DNA of 64,000 bases from an uncultured Elusimicrobiales bacterium (lineage in GTDB: Bacteria; Elusimicrobiota; Elusimicrobia; Elusimicrobiales; Elusimicrobiaceae): the NCBI GenBank assembly GCA_944324675.1, contig CALUXE010000003.1, positions 124,001-188,000 on the forward strand. The letters run 5' to 3'. Both the position numbers and the translations under genes were made by a program. This document shows, one piece after another, positions 37,721 through 45,491 of this stretch. Numbering within the stretch: position 1 is the first letter of the stretch; every line of letters starts with the position of its first letter. The notes beneath the pieces are model-generated. The model ran no database searches. It worked only from the letters and a program-made list of their open reading frames with translations, and was not told where the DNA came from.

Positions 37721-38518
37721 ATGGCGAAAAGCAAATTCCGCAAAATATACGCTATAGGCGACGCGCACGGCAATTACTATTCTTTCAGCGCGGTTTTGAT
37801 TTGCGCCGGCATAATGGATCCGGAGCTTAATTGGACGGCGGGTAATTCGATAGTGGTGCAGATGGGCGACATCTTGGACAGGGGCGACAGCCCGTTGGAA
37901 ATAGACCGCCTTTTAGATGTACTTGCCATTCAAGCCAAGAAAGCGGGCGGGCAAATTATAAGGCTTGTCGGCAATCACGAATTGGAAATTTTAAGAAAGA
38001 ATTATCATATAACCTCGCTGCCCTATTTTCATATAGAAGCGTTCAGGCGCAAGCTTATAAGGGGCATTCTTAACGGCAGTTGGCAGGCGGCCTACGGCGC
38101 GCGGCATTATCTTTTTACGCATGCGGGCGTATGCGACGGGCTTTATCCCGTCCTTAAAGAAGAGATTGGCGAAAAAAGGCCAAGCCTTTCCCAAATAGCC
38201 AAGCGCATAAACGAAGTCTTTTTGGAATCGGTGCGGACGGACAGCTACCACCACGCCATATTTAACGTCAGCCATATGCGCGGCGGGCGCGACAGATACG
38301 GCGGCATATTTTGGGAAGATTTGGCTTCTCTTATCGCGGAGCACGAGTATATGCCCTATAAACAGATAGTCGGGCATACGCGCACCGGCCAAATAGTGCG
38401 CAGCGAGGACAGCAAAATTTTGGCGATAGATGTCGGGATGGAAAAAGTCTTTGACGGAGATTTTGAATATTTGGAATTTAATTCTTCGGGCAAGCCCGAA
38501 GTAGTGGGAGTAAAATAA
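37721..38518 (+). CDS. PPP-type metallophosphoesterase (calcineurin-like)
   Basis: 265 residues with all phosphoprotein-phosphatase motifs in order: GDAHGN, GDILDRGD, GNHELE, THAGV and VGHTRTG. This PPP pattern is found in bacterial Ser/Thr phosphatases, including the Shewanella-like (Shelph) group. Cytosolic, since no signal peptide is seen. Target unknown. It is the first gene of a three-gene run with mazG (TAATG overlap) and a beta-barrel protein. The start seems leaderless (TATAAT six bases upstream, no Shine-Dalgarno). Confidence 0.9.
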   Translation: MAKSKFRKIYAIGDAHGNYYSFSAVLICAGIMDPELNWTAGNSIVVQMGDILDRGDSPLEIDRLLDVLAIQAKKAGGQIIRLVGNHELEILRKNYHITSLPYFHIEAFRRKLIRGILNGSWQAAYGARHYLFTHAGVCDGLYPVLKEEIGEKRPSLSQIAKRINEVFLESVRTDSYHHAIFNVSHMRGGRDRYGGIFWEDLASLIAEHEYMPYKQIVGHTRTGQIVRSEDSKILAIDVGMEKVFDGDFEYLEFNSSGKPEVVGVK

Positions 38519-38937
38519 TGAAAGACGACAAAGAAGCCTGCCGCCTATTTGGCGAGCTTAATAATACTATTCTTGCCTTGCGCGCGCCCGGCGGCTGTAA
38601 ATGGGACCGCGCCCAAACGCACGAAAGCCTTATAAAGAACCTTAGGGAAGAATCTCAAGAAGTCATAGACGCCATAGAGAATAAAGACGACGATAATTTC
38701 TGCGAGGAGCTTGGTGATTTGCTTCTGCAAGTTTTATTCCACGCCGCGATAGCCGAGGAACAAAACAGATTTTCCATAAGGGAAGTAATAGACGGGGTAA
38801 ATCAAAAACTTATTCGCAGGCACCCGCATGTGTTTGGAGGGGAGAAGGCGTCTTCGCCGGAAGAGGCCCTTGCCATGTGGAAGGCCGCAAAAGCCAAAGA
38901 GAAAGCCCTGAAAGAGGCTAAGAAGAAAGATAAATGA
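38518..38937 (+). CDS. mazG: Nucleoside triphosphate pyrophosphohydrolase MazG, single domain
   Basis: House-cleaning enzyme that hydrolyses NTPs and dNTPs to NMP and PPi. The metal-binding pattern ExxE-x12-ExxD is seen as NLREESQEVIDAI and CEELGDLLLQ. HPHVFGG and MWKAAKA are typical of MazG. At 139 residues it is half the length of the two-domain Escherichia coli protein and contains only the first domain. The ATG overlaps the stop of the phosphatase gene, and the next gene overlaps its end by 4 bp. Its pyrophosphate product could feed hppA; that is an inference. Confidence 0.92.
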   Translation: MKDDKEACRLFGELNNTILALRAPGGCKWDRAQTHESLIKNLREESQEVIDAIENKDDDNFCEELGDLLLQVLFHAAIAEEQNRFSIREVIDGVNQKLIRRHPHVFGGEKASSPEEALAMWKAAKAKEKALKEAKKKDK

Positions 38938-39599
38938 GAAAAATAAAAATAATTTCGGCTTTATTGCTGTGCTTTTCTTTGCAGAATGTTTTTGCCTATC
39001 AAGGTTTTGATGTAAACGGCGGATACGTTATGCCGATGGAAGTGTCTTTATACGGCGGCGCGGCGTTTTCCGATACGCAAAAGACTTGGCGCGGAAGAGA
39101 GGCCGATTTCGGCGGCAGCGGCTTTGTTTTGGGCACCACTCTTATGGGGCTGATAAACAATTATTTCAGCGTTGGTTTTGACTTTTCTTACATCAATTCG
39201 GGTTATGGCAAGAGTTTGGCTTTGCCGCTGGGCGATTTTGATTTTCGTATGGAACAATACAGGCCTATGCTGTTTACGAAGCTTTATCTTGTTTCGCCGG
39301 CATATTCCAGGTTTTCCTTATATGTCCCGCTTGGCGCGGGGCTGGACTTTGCCAGGATAAGCCAAAGGCAAAGCGGCGTTGAAGATAAAAAAGCCGATAC
39401 GCTTTCGGGTTTTGCTCTTTCGGCAGGCTTGGGCGCGGAATTTAATTTCGACAATAATACTTTTATCTCTTTTGAGGGGCGTTATAACTTCAGTTGGTAT
39501 CCCGGCTCAAACGATTATGATTTATCCTCGGCCAAAAGCGCATTTGCCGCTGTTAAGCTGGGCATAAGGTTCGACAGCGGATACGAATTTTTCTACTGA
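38934..39599 (+). CDS. Outer-membrane beta-barrel protein, OmpA/opacity-like
   Basis: 221 residues. Signal peptide MRKIKIISALLLCFSLQNVFA, followed by amphipathic strands (GFDFSYINSG, YVPLGAGLDFARIS, LSAGLGAEFNF, FEGRYNFSWY). The C-terminal strand ends GYEFFY, with an aromatic last residue as in BAM substrates. About eight strands would fit. Function unknown. Last gene of the phosphatase-mazG run, meeting the convergent ankyrin gene tail to tail with a 7-bp overlap. Confidence 0.82.
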   Translation: MRKIKIISALLLCFSLQNVFAYQGFDVNGGYVMPMEVSLYGGAAFSDTQKTWRGREADFGGSGFVLGTTLMGLINNYFSVGFDFSYINSGYGKSLALPLGDFDFRMEQYRPMLFTKLYLVSPAYSRFSLYVPLGAGLDFARISQRQSGVEDKKADTLSGFALSAGLGAEFNFDNNTFISFEGRYNFSWYPGSNDYDLSSAKSAFAAVKLGIRFDSGYEFFY

Positions 39600-41512
39600 T
39601 TATTGGCCTGCTGCGCCGGGACGGTAAAGAGTTTCTTCAGCAATTCGTAAACTTTTTTGTTCGGGTTGCCCTGCGCGTATTGGAGCAGGGCCCTTGTATC
39701 GGGTACGGTGGCGCCGCTTTGCAAAAGCAGGGCGGGTACTTTCTCGTTTGGATTTTTGTTTGTTGCGGCCATAATTATGCTTGTGCCGTTGTTATCCGTT
39801 GCGTTTACATCTGCGCCGGCGGAAATAAGGGCTTGTATTACCGGTAAATTTTTGTTTGTCAGAACGGCGGTCATCAGGGGCGTGTCGCCGTTATTGTTTG
39901 TGCCGTTTACGTCCGCGCCCGCCCGCACCAGGGCGTTTATCGGCTCCGCCGTTTTGCTGAACGCGGCCGCGAGCATAAGCGCGTTGATTTGGCCTTTCAT
40001 TAAGGCCTCAAGATTTAAATCTTTTTTAAGTTCTCGCTTAATGACGGCGGCATTGCCGCTTCTTATCGCCGAAACGAGCGCGGCGTTATTGAACCAGAGT
40101 GAACTGTCGTTAAGATTTTTTGGGTTTTTGCGTTCCTCAAATTCGGCGTTAAGCTGCTTGATTACGGCATTGTATACGTCTTGGTTTTGGTTTTGCGCAG
40201 CGAAATCCGCAACATGGCCGGTATCAAGTTTATTTTTGCTTTTTTCCATAAGGGCCAAAGTCACTTCCGGAACGGGATTGCTTGTCGCGGCGGTAAGAAG
40301 GGCGGTAAAACCCTGATTGTTTTTGGAATCGATATTGGCGTTATTTTCCAAAAGCAGGTTGATGATTTTGTCGTCCTTTGCGGTTGCCGCGGCCAAGATC
40401 AGGGGAGTATTGCCCCTTGCGTTTTTTAAGTTGATTTCCGCTCCGTTTTTAATCAGAAATTCTATCAATTTAGAGTCCTTGTTTTCCTCTATGAGTTTAA
40501 AAATCAGGGTAGATCCTTCCCTGTTATAACCGGCGTTAAGGTTGGCGCCGGCTTGTATGAGGGCTTTTATATTATCTAGTTTTTCGGGCTGATTCAAGGC
40601 GGCGGCCATTAGGGGCGTGGAGGCGTCTTTGGCGCGGATATTGGGGTCGGCCTTAACGGCTATTAAAGCTTTAAGCCACGCGCCGTCGCCGTCTTGCGCG
40701 GCTTTATAGAGCAAAGTTTTTCCGTCTTTATCCTGCGTATTTATGTTCACTCCGTTTTTTACGAAAAGGACGAGTTCCTCTATGTTTTTGTGTTCGCTTA
40801 AAAGCGAAGAAGCGTCCATTCCAGAGGCTTCATCTTTCGCGGTTAAATCCGTTTTTCTTACGGCTCTCATAAGTTTCTTAGTATCGCCCGATTGGAAAGC
40901 CGCTTTAAATTCCGCACTGTTGTACCACGGTATTTTTACCGTGTTTTCGATTTTCCCCATAAGCAGGAAGTTTATGTCCGCCTGCGTAAGATTGACGTTT
41001 TGGACAAGCGCCTGCCTGAAGGCGGGTTCGTTCCTGCCTTGCGCGCCCGCCTGCAAAAATAGCAATATTACATTTTTGTTTTTATTATTTTCGGCGGCCA
41101 GCATCAAGGGCGTTTTGCCGGAAGGGTCGGCCTGCTCTATGTCCGCGCCCGCCAGTATTATGGCTTTGGCGATATTGGGGTTGATATTGTTTTTCGCGGC
41201 AAGCATAAGGGCGTTATATCCTTGTTTGTTTACGGCGTTTGGGTCTATGCCGACGTCTATCAGTGTCTGGATAAGTTCGGCGTCGGTTGAGTACTGTACG
41301 GCCAAAGTAAGCGGGGTGTCGCCGTTTTTGTCTTGGCTTTTTACGTTTATGTTCGAGGTGTAAATATATCCGCTTACCGATTTGAAATCTGACAATTGTA
41401 AAGCCTTGAGGAAAGATTGGTTTTCATACCATTCATTGTTTTTCCCGCCGGAGGAGCAGGCCGCCCCAAAAAAAGATGATAAAATCAGACAGATAAACAA
41501 AAAATGTTTCAT
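39593..41512 (-). CDS. Ankyrin-repeat lipoprotein
   Basis: 639 residues. Lipoprotein signal peptide (MKHFLFICLILSSFFGAAC, lipobox GAAC before Ser). The mature part is almost entirely ankyrin repeats, a dozen or more, with lines such as NGDTPLTLAVQ, QGYNALMLAAKNN, SGKTPLMLAAENN, DGKTLLYKAAQDG, RGNTPLILAAATA and NNGDTPLMTAVLTN. It should be exported and lipid-anchored, where repeats mediate protein contacts. Partner unknown. AGAGG precedes the ATG. It is related in type to the broken ankyrin gene at 26 kb. Ankyrin-rich proteins are common in host-associated bacteria, but that alone is not proof of lifestyle. Confidence 0.88.
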   Translation of the reverse strand: MKHFLFICLILSSFFGAACSSGGKNNEWYENQSFLKALQLSDFKSVSGYIYTSNINVKSQDKNGDTPLTLAVQYSTDAELIQTLIDVGIDPNAVNKQGYNALMLAAKNNINPNIAKAIILAGADIEQADPSGKTPLMLAAENNKNKNVILLFLQAGAQGRNEPAFRQALVQNVNLTQADINFLLMGKIENTVKIPWYNSAEFKAAFQSGDTKKLMRAVRKTDLTAKDEASGMDASSLLSEHKNIEELVLFVKNGVNINTQDKDGKTLLYKAAQDGDGAWLKALIAVKADPNIRAKDASTPLMAAALNQPEKLDNIKALIQAGANLNAGYNREGSTLIFKLIEENKDSKLIEFLIKNGAEINLKNARGNTPLILAAATAKDDKIINLLLENNANIDSKNNQGFTALLTAATSNPVPEVTLALMEKSKNKLDTGHVADFAAQNQNQDVYNAVIKQLNAEFEERKNPKNLNDSSLWFNNAALVSAIRSGNAAVIKRELKKDLNLEALMKGQINALMLAAAFSKTAEPINALVRAGADVNGTNNNGDTPLMTAVLTNKNLPVIQALISAGADVNATDNNGTSIIMAATNKNPNEKVPALLLQSGATVPDTRALLQYAQGNPNKKVYELLKKLFTVPAQQANNQ

Positions 41513-41523
41513 ATAGAACCTCT

Positions 41524-42591
41524 TTATTGTATTATGCCGCCGCCCAAGACGGTATCTCCGTCGTAAAACACCGCGCTTTGCCCGGCGGTAATCGACATTT
41601 GCGGTTCGTCAAAAATTACCCGCGCCTTGTCTTCCCCCAAAGGCTTTACGGAAGCCAAAGCAGGGATATGCTGGCGCCTTATTTTTACCATAGCTTTAAA
41701 CTCTCCCTGCGGCTTTCGCACCGAACACCAACTAACCAAAGCTGCGGTTAATCCGTCGGAGAATAAATCTTCCTTAAAGCCCGCCACTATTTGATTGTTT
41801 TTGGCGTCTATTTTAATTACGTATAAAGGCTTTTGGCTGCCGCCGCCGGTAAGCCCCTTTCTTTTGCCGATGGTGTAATTCCATATTCCGTTGTGCGTAC
41901 CGATAACTTTGCCCGTTTTATCCACTATTTTGCCGGGCTTGGGAGGGAATTTTAAAATATCGTTATAATCCCCGCAGTAGAAATCTTGGCTGTCGGCCTT
42001 ATCGGCTACGGGCAAAGCGTATTTTAAAGCCATTTCGCGCACCTCTTTTTTTGTATAGGCGCCGAGCGGGAATAAAATTTTCGCAAGCTGCTCTTGGCCC
42101 AACCGGTAAAGGAAATAGCTTTGGTCCTTGGTTTCATCTTTGCCCTTTTTCAGTTGCCACAGGTCGGCTTTCGGGTCGAATTCTATGATAGAATAATGGC
42201 CTGTGGCGAACTTGTCGAAATCGATACCGTTTTGTCTTGCGGCATTGGGCAAAGCGCCGAATTTAACGTAACTGTTGCACCATACACAGGGATTGGGCGT
42301 CCTGCCAAGGCGGTATTCGTCCTTAAAATTGCCCAGCACGATGTTTTTGTATTGTTCGCGGCAATCTATAACTTTAAGCGGGATTTTGAGGAAATCGGCT
42401 ACTTTCTGGGCTGTGGCGATATCGTTTTCCTCCGGGCCGAGGCAGGCTTTATTGGGCACCTTGGGCGCAGGCATGGATTCGTCCCAAATGGACATAATCG
42501 CGCCAATGACTTCATAACCTTGCTCTTTAAGCAGCAAAGCCGCCATAGCCGAATCTACGCCCCCGCTTAAACCCACCAATACTTTTTGCAT
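41524..42591 (-). CDS. mnmA: tRNA-specific 2-thiouridylase MnmA
   Basis: Thiolates U34 of Lys, Glu and Gln tRNAs. The PP-loop is LSGGVDSAMAALLL. The nucleophilic cysteines lie in NPCVWCNSYVKFG and SQDFYCGDY. 355 residues, as usual. Sulfur would come from a cysteine desulfurase such as the one at the left edge. Start choice: the ATG lies six bases after TAGAAT with an upstream TG (extended -10) and no Shine-Dalgarno, which suggests a leaderless mRNA. Confidence 0.96.
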   Translation of the reverse strand: MQKVLVGLSGGVDSAMAALLLKEQGYEVIGAIMSIWDESMPAPKVPNKACLGPEENDIATAQKVADFLKIPLKVIDCREQYKNIVLGNFKDEYRLGRTPNPCVWCNSYVKFGALPNAARQNGIDFDKFATGHYSIIEFDPKADLWQLKKGKDETKDQSYFLYRLGQEQLAKILFPLGAYTKKEVREMALKYALPVADKADSQDFYCGDYNDILKFPPKPGKIVDKTGKVIGTHNGIWNYTIGKRKGLTGGGSQKPLYVIKIDAKNNQIVAGFKEDLFSDGLTAALVSWCSVRKPQGEFKAMVKIRRQHIPALASVKPLGEDKARVIFDEPQMSITAGQSAVFYDGDTVLGGGIIQ

Positions 42592-42597
42592 AAAGAT

Positions 42598-42606
42598 ATT
42601 CTACCA
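42598..42606 (-). promoter_or_regulatory. Extended -10 box of mnmA
   Basis: TGG-TAGAAT on the minus strand, with the hexamer at 42598-42603, ending six bases before the mnmA ATG. It overlaps the stop codon region of the preceding glycosyltransferase gene, so mnmA has its own promoter. Confidence 0.58.
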
Positions 42607-43629
42607 TTAAAGCATGTTTGTTAGCTCATTAAAAACAAGTTCTGGTTTAAGGTTTACTAAACATGGCGCAGTAACCGGGTTGCAAATTGTTTTATCACAA
42701 TATAAGCAATCAAGGCCTTGTGCACTTACAAGACGGTGCTTGGGGTTGCCGGAGGGATGCCAAGTGTTAGGATTTGTGATTGTTTGTATTGTAATTGTAG
42801 GCACGTCAAGAGCTATTGCTATATGTTTTGTGCCGGTGCATACGGTTACGGCTAAATTGAGGAAACTGATATAAGAGGAAAGTTGAGTTAAATTCTCACA
42901 TTGCGGTATAAAAATATTTTTTACATCACGCGGACACATTCTTTTTGCAAAATCCTGTCCGTTTTTGTCAATAAATATGAAAATCTTAGCTTTTGCGGAA
43001 TATTTTTGAATGATCAGCTCTGCAAGCCGTTTCCAGCTTTCTGCCGGCCACATTTTTAATGGATGTGAACCTTGCGGTACAAAACCTATAAGAAGATTAT
43101 CCGAAGAGATGTTATATTTTTTAAAAAAGGCTTTTTTTATATCATGAATATCAGGGGGGAGAATCAAAGTCATTTTGGGAAAAGTTTTTACTTTCTTAAA
43201 TAGAATTCCTTCTAAGAATTTTATCTGTCTGTTAGCCGCATAAGTTTGGTTAGTAGCGTAATAGTCCGGTCGTATATTATAAATGCGGTGATATAGTTTT
43301 GGCCTTAAGAAGTAACCTCTTATTTTGTTTTCGCATTTGCTTAAAGCGCAAATAAGGGCGGTTTTTTCAGTGGGATATAAATCTATTATAAAATCATACC
43401 TTTTCTTCCTTATTTCCGATATCAATTTTAACCACGGAGTTTTATTTATTATGTAGATTTTGTTTATATCAGGGTTCCTTTCCAGTATTTCTGAAGCGGG
43501 ATATTTAGCCAAGAAGTCTATATCGGCGTTTGAAAGTTCTTCTTTTATTGCGCTTAGAAGCGGCGTGCATAGTAGGGTGTCGCCTATCTTTTTTGTCATT
43601 ATGACAAGTATTTTCAACGGTTTTTGCAT
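42607..43629 (-). CDS. Glycosyltransferase family 9 (heptosyltransferase-like)
   Basis: 340 residues. Family 9 features: ILVIMTKKIGDTLLCTPLLSA at the N-terminus (the KIGD start typical of heptosyltransferases), FVPQGSHPLKMWPAESWKRLAEL in the C-domain and CTGTKHIAIAL followed by a threonine-rich stretch. Likely adds a sugar to LPS or a related glycan. Composition is Lys/Ile/Asn-rich and clearly more AT-rich than its neighbours; no other LPS gene is next to it. Together with the odd noncoding stretch upstream, this suggests acquisition by transfer. AATGGAG precedes the ATG. Confidence 0.87.
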   Translation of the reverse strand: MQKPLKILVIMTKKIGDTLLCTPLLSAIKEELSNADIDFLAKYPASEILERNPDINKIYIINKTPWLKLISEIRKKRYDFIIDLYPTEKTALICALSKCENKIRGYFLRPKLYHRIYNIRPDYYATNQTYAANRQIKFLEGILFKKVKTFPKMTLILPPDIHDIKKAFFKKYNISSDNLLIGFVPQGSHPLKMWPAESWKRLAELIIQKYSAKAKIFIFIDKNGQDFAKRMCPRDVKNIFIPQCENLTQLSSYISFLNLAVTVCTGTKHIAIALDVPTITIQTITNPNTWHPSGNPKHRLVSAQGLDCLYCDKTICNPVTAPCLVNLKPELVFNELTNML

Positions 43630-43643
43630 TATTTACTCCATTG

Positions 43644-43777
43644 TTTAGTAACGGAATAAATTTTTGCCAATAAACAAACCTCTCCCGTAAAGAGGCGTGT
43701 AAATGCACAATTATATTTAGTTCCGTTAGGATCGCCTTTTACGGCGATACTCTATATGCGTGACATATAGTCCTAAA
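43644..43777. ncRNA. Structured element, copy 1 (three-way junction)
   Basis: Downstream part, 43726-43776: TTAGG pairs with CCTAA and closes a junction with two hairpins, ATCGCC/GGCGAT (6 bp) and CTATATG/CATATAG (7 bp), joined by ACT. Upstream part: TAACGGAA (43649-43656) can pair with TTCCGTTA (43721-43728), and a CCTCT/AGAGG hairpin lies between. The same plan recurs 183 bp away with different stem sequences. Whether it works as RNA or as folded DNA, and on which strand, is unknown. It does not match a riboswitch I know. Confidence 0.55.
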
Positions 43778-43815
43778 GTAATTGTTGTATTGTTGAGGCT
43801 GAACATTGAGGGTAT

Positions 43816-43864
43816 AAAAAAGCGATGGTATATCAGCCTAACGGAGTACCAATAAAACCATCGC
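43816..43864 (-). terminator. Terminator-like hairpin on the minus strand
   Basis: Read on the minus strand, GCGATGGT/ACCATCGC (8 bp, 27-nt loop) is followed at once by six T (43821-43816). This would end a minus-strand transcript crossing copy 2, for instance one from the TATAAT at 44041-44046. The long loop makes it a weaker terminator than others here. Confidence 0.45.
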
Positions 43865-43959
43865 CCCCTGTATAAATACAGGGAAAGCAATGATTATTCT
43901 TAGTTCCGTTAGGCTTTTACTTGCGTAAAAGACTCTATACCCTTCAGTATAGCCCTAAA
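43822..43959. ncRNA. Structured element, copy 2 (three-way junction)
   Basis: Junction part, 43909-43958: TTAGG/CCTAA closes two hairpins, CTTTTAC/GTAAAAG (7 bp) and CTATAC/GTATAG (6 bp), joined by ACT exactly as in copy 1. Upstream, GCCTAACGGA (43836-43845) is complementary to TCCGTTAGGC (43905-43914), with a CCCTGTAT/ATACAGGG hairpin between. In addition GCGATGGT (43822-43829) pairs with ACCATCGC (43857-43864). Stems that differ between copies but remain paired argue for selection on structure. Confidence 0.55.
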
Positions 43960-44136
43960 AACAATCTGAAATTATTTAAAATCTGTTAATGTTTGTCGCC
44001 TATAGCCTCCGGCAATAATTTGTATTTTTAATACGGAAATATTATAATAAATTAAGAAGCAGCGATGCTTCAAAATCAGAAAGAGCCGGCCTTGCGCTTT
44101 GCAGTAAAAGCGCAAATGGCTATTTTCCGCTTTTTT

Positions 44137-44145
44137 TGATAAAAT
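44137..44145 (+). promoter_or_regulatory. Extended -10 box of rplU
   Basis: TGA-TAAAAT with the hexamer at 44140-44145, six bases before the rplU ATG. No Shine-Dalgarno. A transcript from an earlier promoter, including the 44092-44115 hairpin as a leader, is an alternative. Confidence 0.5.
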
Positions 44146-44151
44146 AAAGTT

Positions 44152-44460
44152 ATGTATTCAATAATAGAAACAGGTGGAAAACAGTACTGGGTAACCCCCG
44201 GTCAAAATCTGCAGGTTGAAAAACTGGAAGCTGAGGTCGGTTCTACCGTAGAGCTTAAAGCTCTGTGGGCGGCTGAAGCGGAAGGTACCTCGTCAGATGC
44301 CAAGGCGGCGAAAACCGCCAAGGTCACCGCGGAAGTCGTAAGACATTTGCGCGGTCGCAAGATTATTGTTTTCAAGAAAAGACCCAAAAAAGGTTACGAA
44401 AGGACCATGGGCCACAGACAAAATCTTACAGAAATCAAGATTAAAGAAATAATCTTATAA
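44152..44460 (+). CDS. rplU: 50S ribosomal protein L21
   Basis: 102 residues, beginning [20 protein letters not shown] and ending with the RNA-binding [16 protein letters not shown]. Standard L21. The middle has a small Ala/Lys-rich stretch typical of variation in this region. First gene of rplU-rpmA, and obgE follows after two lipoprotein genes. No ribosome-binding site is visible before its ATG, unlike rpmA. Confidence 0.97.
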   Translation: MYSIIETGGKQYWVTPGQNLQVEKLEAEVGSTVELKALWAAEAEGTSSDAKAAKTAKVTAEVVRHLRGRKIIVFKKRPKKGYERTMGHRQNLTEIKIKEIIL

Positions 44461-44491
44461 CCGGCTTAAAGCCAAGAATAGGTGGATAACA

Positions 44492-44761
44492 ATGGCACAT
44501 ACTAAAGCGCAAGGTTCCTCTTCCAACGGAAGGGACAGTCACGGTCAGAGGCTTGGTGTTAAGAGATACGGTTCACAGTTCGTGAACGCCGGCGAGATTA
44601 TTCTTAAACAGCGCGGCACCAAAATATTGCCGGGCAACAATGTCTCGAAAGCCAGCGATGACAGCCTCTTTGCCAGAGTTTCGGGTATCGTTACCTTCGA
44701 ATGGGCTAAAAAGGGCAAACAGCAAGTTTCTGTTTATCCTAAAGAGGAAGCTAAAAAATAG
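44492..44761 (+). CDS. rpmA: 50S ribosomal protein L27
   Basis: 89 residues starting [22 protein letters not shown], the L27 N-terminus that reaches the peptidyl-transferase centre; no cleavable N-terminal extension as seen in Firmicutes. ATAGGTGG serves as ribosome-binding site. Terminator at 44776. Confidence 0.97.
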   Translation: MAHTKAQGSSSNGRDSHGQRLGVKRYGSQFVNAGEIILKQRGTKILPGNNVSKASDDSLFARVSGIVTFEWAKKGKQQVSVYPKEEAKK

Positions 44762-44775
44762 ACTTTTTTAGTCTT

Positions 44776-44806
44776 AAAAGGCGGCCTTTTAAGGCCGCCT
44801 TTTTTG
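44776..44806 (+). terminator. Intrinsic terminator after rpmA
   Basis: 11-bp stem AAAAGGCGGCC/GGCCGCCTTTT (44776-44786 and 44793-44803) with TTTTAA loop and T run. Confidence 0.92.
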
Positions 44807-44963
44807 TTTTGGGGAAGCCTTAATCGCTGTGCGGCGGACGAGTTTCCCCTTATAGTCGGAACAATGTCTTGTATGAGCCCGGGCGGAGATTTTTTGAGCG
44901 CGGACTGAACTAAAAAGCGGAATGGTTTTATACTTGCTTTCGGCTTAGTATAATATCTGTTAT

Positions 44964-45491
44964 ATGCGTAGACTGTTTTTATTTGTTTTGCTCGCGGCCC
45001 CGCTTGCGGCGGGCTGCGGCGGGAAGGCCAATATTTACGAGCGTCAAAAGGCGGACGCGAAGGCGGGGCAAGATTGCGCCGAAACGCCGTCTTATTCTTT
45101 TCCTTTCCCTCAAGACGAAGTGCTAAAGGCCTGCCGCCAAATATTGGAAAGTTACGAATATAAAGTAAATGAGGAACTCTCCGAGTACGGCTTTCTTTAC
45201 GCCCAAAGCGGGAAAGAAGATTCTTTGGTTGCGACCCGCATCTTTATCACCCCTTGGAATTTGTTTGGAGTCGGCGTTACCAAGTATGAAGATAAAGTTT
45301 CTCTTTCGGCGAATGTATTTGTTAAAGAGGAAAACGCGGGCAGCATTGTCAAGATTTCCTTTTTTAGGGAAGCTTGGGATAATAATGGCGAAGCTCTAAA
45401 AAAAGATAAAATAAACGATACGGTTTTGTACGATAAGTTTATTGGGGATTTGGGAAAAGCTCTTTCCCCCGCTAAATCGGAACGGGAATGA
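44964..45491 (+). CDS. Small lipoprotein, function unknown
   Basis: 175 residues. Lipobox LAAGC before Gly at the end of the signal peptide (MRRLFLFVLLAAPLAAGC). The mature domain is alpha/beta in look (DEVLKACRQILESYEYKVNE, then LVATRIFITPW) and resembles no family I can name. A TATAAT at 44949-44954 lies nine bases before the ATG, and no Shine-Dalgarno is seen. It overlaps the next lipoprotein gene by 4 bp (ATGA), so the pair is coupled. The two sit between rpmA and obgE, which are neighbours in most bacteria. Confidence 0.78.
   Translation: MRRLFLFVLLAAPLAAGCGGKANIYERQKADAKAGQDCAETPSYSFPFPQDEVLKACRQILESYEYKVNEELSEYGFLYAQSGKEDSLVATRIFITPWNLFGVGVTKYEDKVSLSANVFVKEENAGSIVKISFFREAWDNNGEALKKDKINDTVLYDKFIGDLGKALSPAKSERE

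Larger units (their letters stand above)
43630..44151. other. 522-bp noncoding stretch with structured elements
   Basis: AT-rich gap between the glycosyltransferase (-) and rplU (+). It holds two copies of a three-way-junction element (listed separately), a minus-strand hairpin with a T run, a GAAGC-AGCGAT-GCTTC hairpin (44056-44071) and a TTGCGCTTT/AAAGCGCAA hairpin (44092-44115) ahead of rplU. Minus-strand TATAAT boxes occur at 44041-44046 and 43710-43715. I see no convincing open reading frame. Confidence 0.7.

Noticed and set aside
43721-43776. M-box (magnesium) riboswitch, because of GTTAGG followed by CTATAT
   Set aside because: The similarity is limited to short strings; the rest of the M-box core is missing and no magnesium transporter follows.
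43830-43860. Minus-strand leader peptide MVLLVLR with a following hairpin, as in amino-acid attenuation
   Set aside because: Seven codons can arise by chance, and no branched-chain amino-acid gene lies downstream.
43836-43914. attC-like site of an integron: GCCTAAC and GTTAGGC at the ends of an imperfect palindrome
   Set aside because: The end motifs fit the RYYYAAC/GTTRRRY consensus, but the first copy lacks a proper left end, the spacing holds no cassette gene, the nearest gene is on the wrong side, and no integrase is present. The three-way junction explains more.
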